Shown: piece after piece, positions 12,309 to 20,606 of the stretch | Position numbering within the stretch: the stretch's first letter is position 1 | Layout: each line of letters starts with the position of its first letter | Source: a virus | Direction: 5' to 3' (one strand) | Length of the DNA stretch: 32,027 nt | Virus record (IMG/VR): IMGVR_UViG_3300024317_000013 | Span: 1 to 32,027 of that record | Program-made: the position numbers and the translations under genes | The notes under the pieces: generated by a model | Databases searched by the model: none | The model's input: the letters and a program-made list of their open reading frames with translations, nothing else | Told to the model about the DNA's origin: nothing

Positions 12309-12499
12309 TGGCTGTATCCGTTCTTCGCGTTGAAGCCCTTCACCGTGAAGTTCGGGGCACAGGGTTTCTTGGTCATCACGAGTCCGCACTCGACGCACGG
12401 AGAGACGCCGACGGGCGCGTTCAGCGCATCCCGATAGGACGAGACCCAGACGTTCTCACGGACGTGGCCGTTGGCGCACTCGAAATCATATCTGGGCAT
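12305..12499 (-). CDS. FmdB-type zinc-ribbon protein, 64 aa
   Basis: The N-terminus MPRYDFECANGHVREN closely follows the start of FmdB-family zinc ribbons (M-P-x-Y-x-F-x-C-x-x-C/G-x). The second knuckle CVECG lies at about 35-39. The usual first pair CxxC is reduced here to a single Cys8 followed by G-H, so zinc may be held by C8, H12, C35 and C38. FmdB-like proteins are small putative regulatory zinc ribbons of uncertain function, and phages often carry one. The ATG at 12499 sits inside the last codons of the upstream 35-residue gene, with AGAGG ten bases before it. The family call is from the N-terminal pattern; function is unknown. Confidence 0.8.
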   Translation of the reverse strand: MPRYDFECANGHVRENVWVSSYRDALNAPVGVSPCVECGLVMTKKPCAPNFTVKGFNAKNGYSQ

Positions 12500-12593
12500 C
12501 AGTGTTGAACCTCTTGCAGCGCGGACACCGCGACGTGTCGGCGGTCCAGTTCCAATCGAGACAGAGCTTGCACTTCCACCACTTAAACGCCAT
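12486..12593 (-). CDS. Zinc-ribbon microprotein, 35 aa
   Basis: This 35-codon frame begins at ATG 12593 with GAGG six bases upstream. It overlaps the upstream gene's stop by 11 bases and the downstream gene's start by 14. The peptide holds two knuckles, CKLC (8-11) and CPRC (23-26), separated by a Trp-rich turn (LDWNWTADTS). This is the classic C-x2-C...C-x2-C layout of a minimal zinc ribbon. It is basic and could bind nucleic acid or a protein partner. The combined ribosome binding site, overlaps and paired cysteines make it a credible gene despite its size. Function unknown. Confidence 0.7.
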   Translation of the reverse strand: MAFKWWKCKLCLDWNWTADTSRCPRCKRFNTDAQI

Positions 12594-12795
12594 CCGGAAC
12601 CTCTTTGTAGAGCAGATGGCGGGCGAACTCCTTGGTGAAGACCATCGCCTTCGGCCCACCCTCGCAGAAGACCGATTCCTTCATCTTGGTTGCGGCCTGA
12701 ATCTGAGCGGCGCTATCGAGTCTCCCCAGGATGCGCCGGAGCCCGGACACCTCCACCACGACGACGCGCTTCTCGATGACTCCTTCTGCGGACAT
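12583..12795 (-). CDS. Hypothetical protein, 70 aa, first gene of leftward cassette
   Basis: The ATG at 12795 has a strong GGAGGG six bases upstream. The product has a beta strand followed by helix-prone segments. It reads EKRVVVVEVSGLRRILGRLD, then SAAQIQAATKMKESVFCEGG, then KAMVFTKEFARHLLYKEV. There is no recognisable motif. It is the promoter-proximal gene of the leftward operon that runs to 9391, and its upstream region is shared with the divergent late operon. A likely leftward -10-like sequence (CATACT on the minus strand) lies about 27 bases before the start codon, but its -35 is poor. Function unknown. Confidence 0.7.
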   Translation of the reverse strand: MSAEGVIEKRVVVVEVSGLRRILGRLDSAAQIQAATKMKESVFCEGGPKAMVFTKEFARHLLYKEVPDGV

Positions 12796-12840
12796 TGGCT
12801 ACCCTCCATAGAGGTAGTATGCAACAACCATACCATAAAG

Positions 12841-12869
12841 TGGACACGAAGCAAAAATCATGCCATACT
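12841..12869 (+). promoter_or_regulatory. Candidate promoter for the packaging/head operon
   Basis: TGGACA (12841-12846) and CATACT (12864-12869) are separated by exactly 17 bases, and a TG one base before the -10 makes it an extended -10. The ACTTAGAAATGGAG that follows resembles the sequences after TATACT at 18163 and 31849. Confidence 0.65.
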
Positions 12870-12887
12870 TAGAAATGGAGGCTATCT

Positions 12888-13541
12888 GTGGCTGTTTCTC
12901 GTAAAAAGAAGGCTCGACGGAATGGGCGACCGAGGACGTTGGGTCCCCGCGTGTCCTCGTTGGGCATCACGCCTGCGGTGCCGTCCCTCCCTCCGGCACC
13001 CGGCGATGAGACGCCACAGGTAGCCTCCACCCTAGAACGCCCGACTACCCGTCCACCCGTGGGTGACCCGCGACGGGCGTGGTGGTTGCCGGACGATAGC
13101 CTCGTCCGGCAGCAGGCGCTCCAGATTATCGCCATGCGGTTGAACGGCATGGAGGACGTGGACATTGCGAAGGCGCTGAACATCAGCATCAACAGCGTGT
13201 CCCCCTACGTGTATCGAGCGACCAAGAATGGCTGGCTCGACATCGACTACAACCCGAAGGAGCGTGTCCAGTTTCAGATGATGCACAAAGTCGTGCAACG
13301 TCTGGAAGAGGGTCTCGACAGTAACGGAGTGCTCAATACGGGCATGAAAGAGCGCACTGCGGTCGCGCTCAAGGTTGCTGAAGGGACCCTCTTCAAGCAG
13401 TTTGGGGAGCAGCCGCCGCAAGCAGCCGGAACCACTGTGGTTGCCGTACAGGTTGTCATGCCTGATGGTCCCCGCCAAATCATTCGTGCCGATACCACGG
13501 GCGGCACACCCGCCTATATCGACGCTGAAGTCGGAGAATAA
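12888..13541 (+). CDS. Small terminase subunit candidate (HTH protein), 217 aa
   Basis: The GTG start has GGAGG six bases upstream and follows the promoter candidate by 18 bases. The N-terminal 70 residues are basic then Pro-rich and probably disordered (RKKKARRNGRPRTLGPR). A helix-turn-helix lies at about 84-113 (MRLNGMEDVDIAKALNISINSVSPYVYRAT in two parts), followed by a helical region likely to drive oligomerisation. Position immediately upstream of the large terminase gene, separated only by a 67-residue gene, together with the DNA-binding fold, is the standard profile of a small terminase. That subunit recognises the packaging site and stimulates the large subunit. The sequence alone does not prove this role; a regulator is the alternative. 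Confidence 0.7.
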   Translation: MAVSRKKKARRNGRPRTLGPRVSSLGITPAVPSLPPAPGDETPQVASTLERPTTRPPVGDPRRAWWLPDDSLVRQQALQIIAMRLNGMEDVDIAKALNISINSVSPYVYRATKNGWLDIDYNPKERVQFQMMHKVVQRLEEGLDSNGVLNTGMKERTAVALKVAEGTLFKQFGEQPPQAAGTTVVAVQVVMPDGPRQIIRADTTGGTPAYIDAEVGE

Positions 13542-13542
13542 C

Positions 13543-13746
13543 ATGCCGTACAACGAAGTGATGCCGAAATTCGGGAAGGGACTCCTGCACAGTGGCAGTA
13601 AGTCTGGTCCCGCCGTGACCAACCCGAAGCAAGCGGTCGCTATCATGTATAGCGAGAAGAAAAAGGCCGGTGCGGGCGTCAAGGAATACAAACCGAAGCG
13701 ACACTCGCTCGCAGGACTGGAGCAGGCCGCTCAGAAGAAGGGCTGA
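13543..13746 (+). CDS. DUF6496-like small protein, 67 aa
   Basis: The ATG at 13543 follows GGAG by six bases, one base after the preceding stop. The sequence KFGKGLLHSGSKSGPAVTNP then KQAVAIMYSEKKKAGAGVKE fits the pattern of short phage proteins containing a repeated-lysine KQAxAIxxSExxKA motif with an upstream HSGSK segment. I associate this pattern with DUF6496. The function is not known to me; such proteins are often found beside terminase or structural genes. The product is strongly basic and ends QAAQKKG. A DNA- or capsid-associated role is possible but unproven. Confidence 0.7.
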   Translation: MPYNEVMPKFGKGLLHSGSKSGPAVTNPKQAVAIMYSEKKKAGAGVKEYKPKRHSLAGLEQAAQKKG

Positions 13747-13749
13747 TTC

Positions 13750-15354
13750 GTGGCGTACAAGAAAACCGTGCGCCTCCCACCCGGATGCGGAGATGCGCTC
13801 AGCGAGCCGTACCTGTACAACCCCTACATTCACGGGGAGGATGGCTTCTTCGCCGCGCTCCGCAAGCGGGTCTGCCTGACGTGCAAGGTCATTGGGAGCC
13901 ATGACGACTTCGGGCAGTTCATCTGCCCCAAGTGTGGGGCCGTCAGCACGTCCAATCTCGCGGCACCCCGCGCATTCAATCGATTTCTCCTCCTCGCCGG
14001 TCGAGGCGGCGGCAAGACACTGGCCGGTGCTCACGCCGTGCGCCAAGAACTGATGATTCCCGGGTCCATCTGGTGGGCGATGGGGCCGACGTTCAAGATT
14101 CTCCACGACTCAACCTTCCCCACACTCATCAAGCTCATCAATCCGGACTGGGTGGAGTCCTGGAGCGAGGAGCACATGGAGTTGCGCCTCAAGAACGGCT
14201 CCATGGTCGCGTTTCGGTCGCTGGAGGACCCGGAGCGCGCACGCGGACCCCATGGTATCAGCGGCGGCTGGCTGGATGAGGCCGCGCAGTCACCGGAACG
14301 CGCCTACGACGTGTTTGAACCGACGCTCATCAAGGCGGGCGGCATCATCATCGCGTCCACAACCGTGTTGGGCTACGACTGGACCTACGACAAGATTGAA
14401 AAGCAAGCCCTCGTCTACAAGGAGCCGGGATACTGGACCACGCGCTGGTGGACGGAGGAAAATCCCCTGTTCCGCAGCAACCCGGTGATGCTCGCGTCGA
14501 TTGAGCAGGCCAAGCGCAAGATGGAGCCTGCGTTCTACGCGCAGGAATACAAGGCTGAGCGCCGGAATGCCACGGGGCTCGTCTACGACTACTCGCTGTT
14601 GGAGCGGCAGACCCTCCTCAACGCGGAACAGGTCAAACAGTTCATCCCGGAGTGGCCTGCGATTGACCCGAGTCGCCCCGTTATCGTCGGACTCGACTCC
14701 GGCGCGGACCATCCGTTCGGCGCAGTGATGATTGTTGCCACGCCCAAGGGCATGGTCGCTGTCGGTGAATACCTGGAACGCCAGAAGGCCATCTCACAGC
14801 ACATTGGGCCGATTGCGCTGAAGTTCGGCTTGGGCCGCTTCACCAACGTGCGGTGGGCCGCGAACAAGAACGAAGCGAACCTCCGGCTGGAGTTCGGGCT
14901 GAAGGGCATCGGCGTGATGCCAGCGGAGAACAAGCACGAGATTGGTATTCAGCGGGTCCAGTCCTGGCTGTATACGAATAAGCTGTTCTTCGCGTATACC
15001 GTGCCGAACACCATCGAGCAGATGCGGGCGTATCGTTACGCCAACAACTCGAAACCGGACGGCACGAAGAAGGCCAAGGAAGAGGTCTTCAAGTTCAAAG
15101 ACGAACTCCCCGACGGCGTGCGCTACGCGATGATGGCATGGCCGGAAATTCCGGAAGCGGAAGAGGTCACCATGACTCAGACCCAGCAGCAACGCTGGGA
15201 CGCCATGCCGGATGACGTGAAGTTCGACATCGAGCGCATGCGCGAGTATCACAAGCGCGAGACCCAGGGCGCAGACCTGGAAGAGACCGACGCCAGCTAT
15301 CCGCTGGGCGGTATGTTCAACCCGATAGACGAGGGACACGGCTATGTGGATTAA
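13750..15354 (+). CDS. terL: Terminase large subunit (packaging ATPase/nuclease), 534 aa
   Basis: The motor that translocates DNA into the procapsid and cuts concatemers. The ATPase shows Walker A GRGGGKT (84-90) and Walker B GGWLDEA with D176-E177. A coupling motif IIASTT follows (199-205). The nuclease domain starts with a strand and acid, VGLDSGADHPFG (D316). A C-terminal DGVRYAMMAW (about 454-463) is typical of the last nuclease motif region. Length is normal for the family. Unusually, residues 42-62 carry CLTCK...CPKC, a zinc-ribbon insertion ahead of the ATPase core. The GTG start has AAGGG seven bases upstream. It follows the small terminase candidate and overlaps the next gene by 11 bases. 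Identification is strong; the packaging type (cos or headful) cannot be told from sequence alone. Confidence 0.95.
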   Translation: MAYKKTVRLPPGCGDALSEPYLYNPYIHGEDGFFAALRKRVCLTCKVIGSHDDFGQFICPKCGAVSTSNLAAPRAFNRFLLLAGRGGGKTLAGAHAVRQELMIPGSIWWAMGPTFKILHDSTFPTLIKLINPDWVESWSEEHMELRLKNGSMVAFRSLEDPERARGPHGISGGWLDEAAQSPERAYDVFEPTLIKAGGIIIASTTVLGYDWTYDKIEKQALVYKEPGYWTTRWWTEENPLFRSNPVMLASIEQAKRKMEPAFYAQEYKAERRNATGLVYDYSLLERQTLLNAEQVKQFIPEWPAIDPSRPVIVGLDSGADHPFGAVMIVATPKGMVAVGEYLERQKAISQHIGPIALKFGLGRFTNVRWAANKNEANLRLEFGLKGIGVMPAENKHEIGIQRVQSWLYTNKLFFAYTVPNTIEQMRAYRYANNSKPDGTKKAKEEVFKFKDELPDGVRYAMMAWPEIPEAEEVTMTQTQQQRWDAMPDDVKFDIERMREYHKRETQGADLEETDASYPLGGMFNPIDEGHGYVD

Positions 15355-15694
15355 CCGAGCGGAGTACGCGGACCTGATTGACAAGGCGGTGCGGGCGCAA
15401 GGCGAGCGAGACGCCATGCAGCGCCAAGTGGACGCGCAGAAGACCAACCAGGAATGGATGGTGCTGCGGCTCACCCAACTGGAGCACGAACGGGCTGCGC
15501 TCATCTACCGCTATATGGATATCAAGATTACGACCCCGGAGATTTCGCTCGACGTGCCCGTGACGCCGGAGTCGGCCTCTATCGGGAACGACCTCCCCTC
15601 CTTCGATGATGTGGGGGATGAGGAAGCGAAGAAACTCGGTCTTGGCTGGGACGTGGATGGCCGCGTCACGCAGCACGGAAAGGCGATTAGCTAA
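15344..15694 (+). CDS. Coiled-coil protein between terminase and portal, 116 aa
   Basis: The ATG has GAGGG eight bases upstream and overlaps the terminase gene end by 11 bases. The stop TAA overlaps the portal start (TAATG). The N-terminal 55 residues form a long helix with heptad-like spacing (AEYADLIDKAVRAQGERDAM and QRQVDAQKTNQEWMVLRLTQ), probably a coiled coil. The rest is a flexible acidic tail. Small coiled-coil proteins are common at this point of phage head operons and may assist portal or terminase assembly, but no function is known for this one. A capsid-assembly accessory role is inferred from position only. Confidence 0.75.
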   Translation: MWINRAEYADLIDKAVRAQGERDAMQRQVDAQKTNQEWMVLRLTQLEHERAALIYRYMDIKITTPEISLDVPVTPESASIGNDLPSFDDVGDEEAKKLGLGWDVDGRVTQHGKAIS

Positions 15695-18132
15695 TGGCGA
15701 TGGACTCTCTCTCACAGCCGTTCCAGATTGCGCAAGACGGGCGCAACCGGGATGCGGCGAAGGCGGCAGCGCTCGCCATTCCCAAGGAAGACGAAGGCAT
15801 GCTGGAGACTGACTCCCCGTTCTCCGACGAGGAGTTGCTGGAACTCTGGCAGCAAATCAAACGGGAGACCGTGGACACGCAGTGGGTGTTCCACCGGCAG
15901 TGGCAGCGAAACATCTGGTACATCCTCGGGCGGCAGTGGATTGAGTATCAGGCGCGGTACGGCGGCTGGCGCGACAAGCGCATGGCCGCGTGGATTCCGC
16001 GTCCTGTCACGAACAAGTGCAAGGAGACGGTGCAGGCGATTCGTGCCATGTTCACCAGCATTGCGCTCAGCGTGAACATCCGGCCCAACGGCGACGAGCC
16101 GGAGAACATTGCGACAGCGGCGACGGCAGACGACCTCGCGGTCCTCCTGCATGAAGTCCACAACATGTCGCAGCGCATGAGCGAGTTCGACTTCTGGCTG
16201 TGCGCGACGGGGAATGCGTTCCTGCACACGTTCCTCGACTACGATATCAAGTACGGTCTGCTCACGATTACCTCGGAGCAGTGCGCGGCCTGCGGTACGG
16301 TCACCGAGTCCGACAAGCTCACGGGTGCGCAGCCCGAGTGCCCGGATTGCGGCGGCACGCAGTTCACGAAGGCGACGGACCCGCTCACCGGAGAGCCCAT
16401 TCCGCCGCGACAGGAAGTGAAAGGCCAGCCGATGACGATTGCGTTGTCGCCGCTGGAGTTCATCTTCCCGAACAACTACATCAGCTTCTCCGATATCCCG
16501 TATGGGGTCCGGGGCCGCTGGCGTACACGGCGCTACTACGAGTCGCAGCCGCACCTGAAGGATGTCGTCGCCAATGTCAAGTGGCAGAAGGCGCCCTCGG
16601 ACCACGCGCTGGCGCTGTATACCGGGTTGGCTCAGATGAACGACCTGGGCATGACCTCCGGATACGGGCTGGACGGCAGTGGGCGCGGTTCGCACGACAA
16701 CGATGGCGTCTCCGAATACGAAATCTGGATGAAGCCGTCGGACAAGTATCCGGAAGGGCTCGTGTTCCGGGTCATCCAGGACGAGTCGCCCATCATCGTG
16801 CATTCGGAAGAGACCGAAGGGCTCCCCGGCGTGCTTCCCTATAAGGATGCGCAGGGCCAGCCGCTCTTTACGTTTACGCATGCGACGTTTGAGCATGTGG
16901 GCGGGCGTATCCTCGGGTCAGGTCCGCTGGATGTCATCATCCAGAAACAGGACCAGTTGAACCAGTTGGATTCGCACACGCTCCTGTGCCTCAGTCGCAC
17001 AGCCAATCCGGTTATCCTGGAGCCCAAGGGCGCGGAAATTCAGCGCATGACGGGCATGCCGGGTGCAGTGTGGAAGTGGAATCCACTTACCGTGGGTGGA
17101 CAGGCCAAGCCGGAGCGCTGGCCCGGGATTCCCATCGACGCCAGCATCATGCAGTTGCGGGAGCAGTATCTCCGCGACATCGAGGAGTTGGCCGGGACGT
17201 TCGACATCCTGAAGGGCATGAAGCCCGCGGGCGTCGAGGCGTTCAGCGCGTTGCAACTCCTGGTTGAGCGTTCGCAAGCACGGTTCTCGTCGGTGTTCCA
17301 GTCACGCGGGAACGCCTACAAGGACTGGGTGAAGTTCGCGCTGGAGCTTGAACGGGCCTATGGGCCTGACGAGCGCACCCAGGCGGTCCTCACACCCGCA
17401 CGCAAGTGGACGTTCCAGACGTTCAAGCGAGCGGACCTTCGGGGCAACGTGAGCGTGGTCGTGGAAGACGGCAGCACGATGCCGAAGACGAGTCTGGGAT
17501 TGCGCGCTGCGGTGGAGCATGCGAACGGGCTGGGCCTGCTCAACATGCACGACCCGGACGTGCAGTACAAGGCGCTCCAGTTGTTCGGGCTGAGCAAGAT
17601 GGTCCCGACGCTGGACATTCACATGCAGGCCGCGCTCCAGAAGCAGGATGCGTTCCAGAAGTGGGTGGTCAACAAGGCCGTGGTGAACGCCGCAGTCGCC
17701 ATTGCGCAAGAGCAGCAAGTGGTGTACGAGGACGCATTGTCCAAATGGAACCAGACGACCTCGCAGCAGTTGGCCGGAAGCACGGACCCGTCGAGTCCGC
17801 TGCCCGCGCCGCTGCCGATGCCGCCGCCTCCCCCGTCGATGTTGGATGGGACGCCGCTCAAGTGGCAACCGTGGTACAACGCACAAATCCACTTGCAGGA
17901 GTTCTTGAAGTGGGCGAACGACGACGCCATCCGGCAACTGATGGTGCAGAACCCGGTCGTTGAGCAATTGCTCCGCATGCACATGCAGGAGATTGTCGCC
18001 GCGATGCCGGTGCAAACGGAACTCGCACCGCCTCCCCCGACGCCACAGGGTGCGGGGATGGCGATGCGAAACTCTAACAAGAACTCGGCTCCCGCGAAAG
18101 TGGCCGGGAAGGAAACCCCAGCGAAAGCGTAA
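15694..18132 (+). CDS. Portal protein, 812 aa
   Basis: The dodecameric ring at the capsid vertex through which DNA enters and leaves. The assignment rests on position after the terminase, size, and motifs. Examples are WIPRPVTNKCKETVQAIRAM (100-119), LIKYG-type beta turns, DVIIQKQDQLNQLDSHTLLC in the central stem, and a helical C-terminal third. Residues 197-219 hold two CxxC knuckles (CAAC, CPDC), a zinc-ribbon-like insert. About 705-725 is Pro-rich (SSPLPAPLPMPPPPP). 812 residues is large, within the range of podovirus portals. The start is ATG at 15694 (TAATG with the previous stop); an ATG two codons later is also possible. A stretch of TTGACT/TATACT promoter-like sequence follows the stop. 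Confidence 0.85.
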   Translation: MAMDSLSQPFQIAQDGRNRDAAKAAALAIPKEDEGMLETDSPFSDEELLELWQQIKRETVDTQWVFHRQWQRNIWYILGRQWIEYQARYGGWRDKRMAAWIPRPVTNKCKETVQAIRAMFTSIALSVNIRPNGDEPENIATAATADDLAVLLHEVHNMSQRMSEFDFWLCATGNAFLHTFLDYDIKYGLLTITSEQCAACGTVTESDKLTGAQPECPDCGGTQFTKATDPLTGEPIPPRQEVKGQPMTIALSPLEFIFPNNYISFSDIPYGVRGRWRTRRYYESQPHLKDVVANVKWQKAPSDHALALYTGLAQMNDLGMTSGYGLDGSGRGSHDNDGVSEYEIWMKPSDKYPEGLVFRVIQDESPIIVHSEETEGLPGVLPYKDAQGQPLFTFTHATFEHVGGRILGSGPLDVIIQKQDQLNQLDSHTLLCLSRTANPVILEPKGAEIQRMTGMPGAVWKWNPLTVGGQAKPERWPGIPIDASIMQLREQYLRDIEELAGTFDILKGMKPAGVEAFSALQLLVERSQARFSSVFQSRGNAYKDWVKFALELERAYGPDERTQAVLTPARKWTFQTFKRADLRGNVSVVVEDGSTMPKTSLGLRAAVEHANGLGLLNMHDPDVQYKALQLFGLSKMVPTLDIHMQAALQKQDAFQKWVVNKAVVNAAVAIAQEQQVVYEDALSKWNQTTSQQLAGSTDPSSPLPAPLPMPPPPPSMLDGTPLKWQPWYNAQIHLQEFLKWANDDAIRQLMVQNPVVEQLLRMHMQEIVAAMPVQTELAPPPPTPQGAGMAMRNSNKNSAPAKVAGKETPAKA

Positions 18133-18141
18133 TTGACTTGC

Positions 18142-18168
18142 AAGAAGTGTACCATATCATGGTATACT
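18142..18168 (+). promoter_or_regulatory. Candidate internal promoter with palindromic spacer before scaffold and capsid genes
   Basis: AAGAAGTG leads into TACCAT-ATC-ATGGTA, a perfect 6-bp inverted repeat, whose right arm overlaps the TATACT -10 (18163-18168), preceded by TG. Upstream TTGCAA lies 19 bases away and TTGACT 24 bases away, so the -35 is poor. The overlap of a symmetric site with the -10 looks like an operator. The motif recurs before the gene at 31873. Confidence 0.55.
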
Positions 18169-18182
18169 GAGAATAGGAGTGG

Positions 18183-18205
18183 CGGGCATGCATAACGCAT
18201 GCCCG
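18183..18205 (+). other. Leader hairpin upstream of scaffold gene
   Basis: CGGGCATGC pairs perfectly with GCATGCCCG over nine bases around an ATAAC loop. It lies between the promoter candidate and the scaffold start at 18255, about 15 bases after the -10. A 5' hairpin could stabilise the mRNA or gate translation. There is no U tract, so it is not an obvious terminator. Confidence 0.6.
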
Positions 18206-18254
18206 GTTACCTCTTTGCCCTGTGCATCCGCAGGTAAAACTAGGAGTAGCAAAG

Positions 18255-19142
18255 ATGGTTAGGAATATTGTTGAACGTCTGCTGAGCAACCCGTATCTTC
18301 TGGATGGCGCCGACGATGGTGCTGGTGGAGGGGGCGGGGGCACGGAGGACGGAACCCAAGTAGCCGACAACAACGGCTCCACAAAGCTTGGTGCGGACGG
18401 CAAAGCAGAACCGAACGGGAACGTCAAACCCGGCGCAGGCGGGAATACTCCTGCGGAAGACGCCCGAGTTCGGGGGCTGCTGGCTGACCTGAAGAAAGAA
18501 CGTGAAGCGCGTCAGAAGCTTGAAGGCTTACACGGCACCACGGCGGCAGAACTGGAGCGGGAACGCAAGCGCGTACTCGCTCTCAGCGGGATTGAACCCA
18601 AATCCAAGGAAGAGGAAGACGAGGCCCTCATTCGTGAGCGCCTGGAACGCCTTTACCCGTGGATGAAGGACCTCACCACTGAGGACATCCAGGCCATCCG
18701 TGAGTCGCGTGGGCAGATGGACGAGATGCGCAACGCGACAACGCATCAGTGGAAGGCCCATGGCACCAAGATGCTCGGAGCCGTGACCACCGGAGTCCAG
18801 AAGGAGCTTGGCGGTAAGCTCAGTGAGCGTCAGATTACCCGCATTCAGGAAGCCTACGTCTCGGAAGCCCGCAACAACGCGGAGTTCCTGGCGCGGCATG
18901 AAGCGGGCGACCTGAGCCTCATTGACGAGTTCGTCAAGGGCTGGATTGAGGACTTCGTGGAACCCGGTCGGCGCAGCGCTATCCAGACGGAAGTGCAGCG
19001 GCGTCCGCGGGTCCCCGGTGGTAAGGACCGTAGCGTGCTTGGCGCTGACAACAAACCCATCGACGTGAAGGACGACAAGGCGGTTGGGGACCTGCTTGTG
19101 CAGGGCTTCAAGGAGCGCGGAGGTCGGTTCGGGCGTCGATAA
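18255..19142 (+). CDS. Putative scaffolding protein, 295 aa
   Basis: ATG 18255 has AGGAG eight bases upstream; an in-frame GTG 33 bases earlier lies within the leader and is rejected. The first 65 residues are Gly/Asp/Asn-rich and disordered (GADDGAGGGGGGTEDG). A long charged helical segment follows (KKEREARQKLEGLHG...ELERERKRVLAL, about 80-110), then a mixed helical domain, and a basic tail ending FKERGGRFGRR. Position between portal and capsid genes, coiled-coil content and lack of enzyme motifs match phage scaffolding proteins, which guide capsid assembly and then leave the shell. No protease is encoded nearby, so it may exit intact. This is inferred from context; minor head protein is the alternative. 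Confidence 0.7.
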   Translation: MVRNIVERLLSNPYLLDGADDGAGGGGGGTEDGTQVADNNGSTKLGADGKAEPNGNVKPGAGGNTPAEDARVRGLLADLKKEREARQKLEGLHGTTAAELERERKRVLALSGIEPKSKEEEDEALIRERLERLYPWMKDLTTEDIQAIRESRGQMDEMRNATTHQWKAHGTKMLGAVTTGVQKELGGKLSERQITRIQEAYVSEARNNAEFLARHEAGDLSLIDEFVKGWIEDFVEPGRRSAIQTEVQRRPRVPGGKDRSVLGADNKPIDVKDDKAVGDLLVQGFKERGGRFGRR

Positions 19143-19161
19143 ACACTTCGGATAGGACAGT

Positions 19162-20520
19162 ATGCATTTTCAGATGTTCGGCTGGCAGAAGCAGTTCTCA
19201 CAGAGCCCGGATGGGTTGCTCCACGGAGCCGACACCATCTCTCTGAGCGGACTCGAAAAGGACGTGTACGAGGACTCCATCTCGGAGGGCGTGAACAACA
19301 ACTTCGACCTGAAGGAGTGGTTCAAGCTGGAAGAGGCGGAGTACAACGGCGGTGCCGGAACCGTCTGGAACCATCACCATGGGCGTAACGTCTCCCCGTT
19401 CTTTGCGAACGAGGATTCGGCGTACCCGGTTGCTGGCAACCAGAACTCCAGCAAGGGTCGTATCGGCATCAAGAAAATCATGGCGCGCATCCGCCTTACC
19501 GAAGAGGCGATGGATGACCTCGTGAGTTCGGAAGCGAGCTTCCGGAACGGGATGACCGACGAAAAGACCCGCGTCGTAGACGACCTCTCGCGTCGTGAGA
19601 ATCAGGCGCTCGGTATGGACGGACGCGGCGTGCTCGCTCTGGCGAACGGCACGGCGACGGGCGCGGTCCTGCCGGTAGACAGCCCGGGCGGAATCGCGGG
19701 CGCCGACTTCGGCAACCGCTTCTTCGACGTGGGCATGTTCGTGGCCTCGCTGAACCCGACGACTGGCGCCCTGCGCACCAGCATCCGGAAGGTGACCGCG
19801 GCGAACGCGGCTGGCACCAACCTGACGTTCGATAGCTCGACCTTCACGGGTTGGGCCGACAACGACTACCTCGTGGCGGCTGCGAACGGCAGCGTCACGG
19901 ATATCCTCGATACCTCGTTCGAAGCGGCGTTCTGGGGTCTCCCGGCGCTCGTGGACGACGGCACGTATCGGGACAACTACTTCGGCGTGCTACGGTCCAT
20001 CGTGCCGTCCCTGTCCAGCTACGTCATCGCCTCACTGGGCGCGATGTCGATGGACGCGGCTCAGCGAACCGCGGACGTGGTGTACAACAAGTTGGGCGGC
20101 ATCATCGATGCCATCTGCATGCACACCAGCACTCGGCGCGAGTGGCTGAAAATCACGGACGCCGACCGTCGGTATTCGGGTGCGGACCTCCGCAATCCGG
20201 ACCCCTCGACCAAGGCGTTCACCCAGGGTGACATCACCGTGGACGACGTGAAGATTAAGGCGCTGCGCACCATCGGTCTCGCGCAGGCGTACTTCCTCGA
20301 CACGAAGAAGGCTGGTTTCAAGCGCTACGTCGCGGAACCCGGCAAGTTCATGGACAAGGACGGCACCATGTGGATGCGTGCGGGCACGGGCTCGACGGCG
20401 CGTCATGCGTACGAGGCGACCTACTTCCGCCGCGTGCAGAACTTCTGCAAGAACCCGGGCGTCAACGCTCGGTGGGACGGCATCACGGGGCAGACCCTCG
20501 TCGTCGTGCGCGACCTGTAA
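19162..20520 (+). CDS. Major capsid protein, 452 aa
   Basis: Located directly after the scaffold candidate, with AGGA just before the ATG, and followed by a tandem-hairpin terminator, as expected for the most abundant late product. The sequence has hallmarks of an HK97-like capsid subunit. It has an N-terminal arm (SLSGLEKDVYEDSISEGVNN), then a long helix region (KKIMARIRLTEEAMDDLVSS, then DEKTRVVDDLSRRENQALGM). The central insertion resembles other phage capsids, and a C-terminal region ends GITGQTLVVVRDL. No maturation protease gene is seen nearby and the protein has no obvious cleaved pro-domain. Assignment is from position, length and pattern; a structure prediction would be decisive. Confidence 0.85.
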   Translation: MHFQMFGWQKQFSQSPDGLLHGADTISLSGLEKDVYEDSISEGVNNNFDLKEWFKLEEAEYNGGAGTVWNHHHGRNVSPFFANEDSAYPVAGNQNSSKGRIGIKKIMARIRLTEEAMDDLVSSEASFRNGMTDEKTRVVDDLSRRENQALGMDGRGVLALANGTATGAVLPVDSPGGIAGADFGNRFFDVGMFVASLNPTTGALRTSIRKVTAANAAGTNLTFDSSTFTGWADNDYLVAAANGSVTDILDTSFEAAFWGLPALVDDGTYRDNYFGVLRSIVPSLSSYVIASLGAMSMDAAQRTADVVYNKLGGIIDAICMHTSTRREWLKITDADRRYSGADLRNPDPSTKAFTQGDITVDDVKIKALRTIGLAQAYFLDTKKAGFKRYVAEPGKFMDKDGTMWMRAGTGSTARHAYEATYFRRVQNFCKNPGVNARWDGITGQTLVVVRDL

Positions 20521-20527
20521 GACAACC

Positions 20528-20590
20528 GATAGGCTCCGGCCTATCACCATCAAGTCCCTCGATAGGCTTCGGCCTATCGGGGGCATTTTT
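20528..20590 (+). terminator. Tandem hairpins after the capsid gene, second one a terminator
   Basis: GATAGGC-TCCG-GCCTATC (20528-20545) is followed 15 bases later by CGATAGGC-TTCG-GCCTATCG (20560-20579), with GGGGGCATTTTT after it. The stems are nearly identical, so one looks like a duplicate of the other. The second has a stable UUCG tetraloop and a T run, typical of a rho-independent terminator. Confidence 0.85.
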
Positions 20591-20606
20591 ACTGGAGGGT
20601 AGAGGG

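Noticed and set aside
15712-16896. 394-codon minus-strand open frame across the portal gene
   Set aside because: Arg/Leu/Val-rich sequence antisense to a confident portal gene; high GC keeps the opposite strand free of stops.
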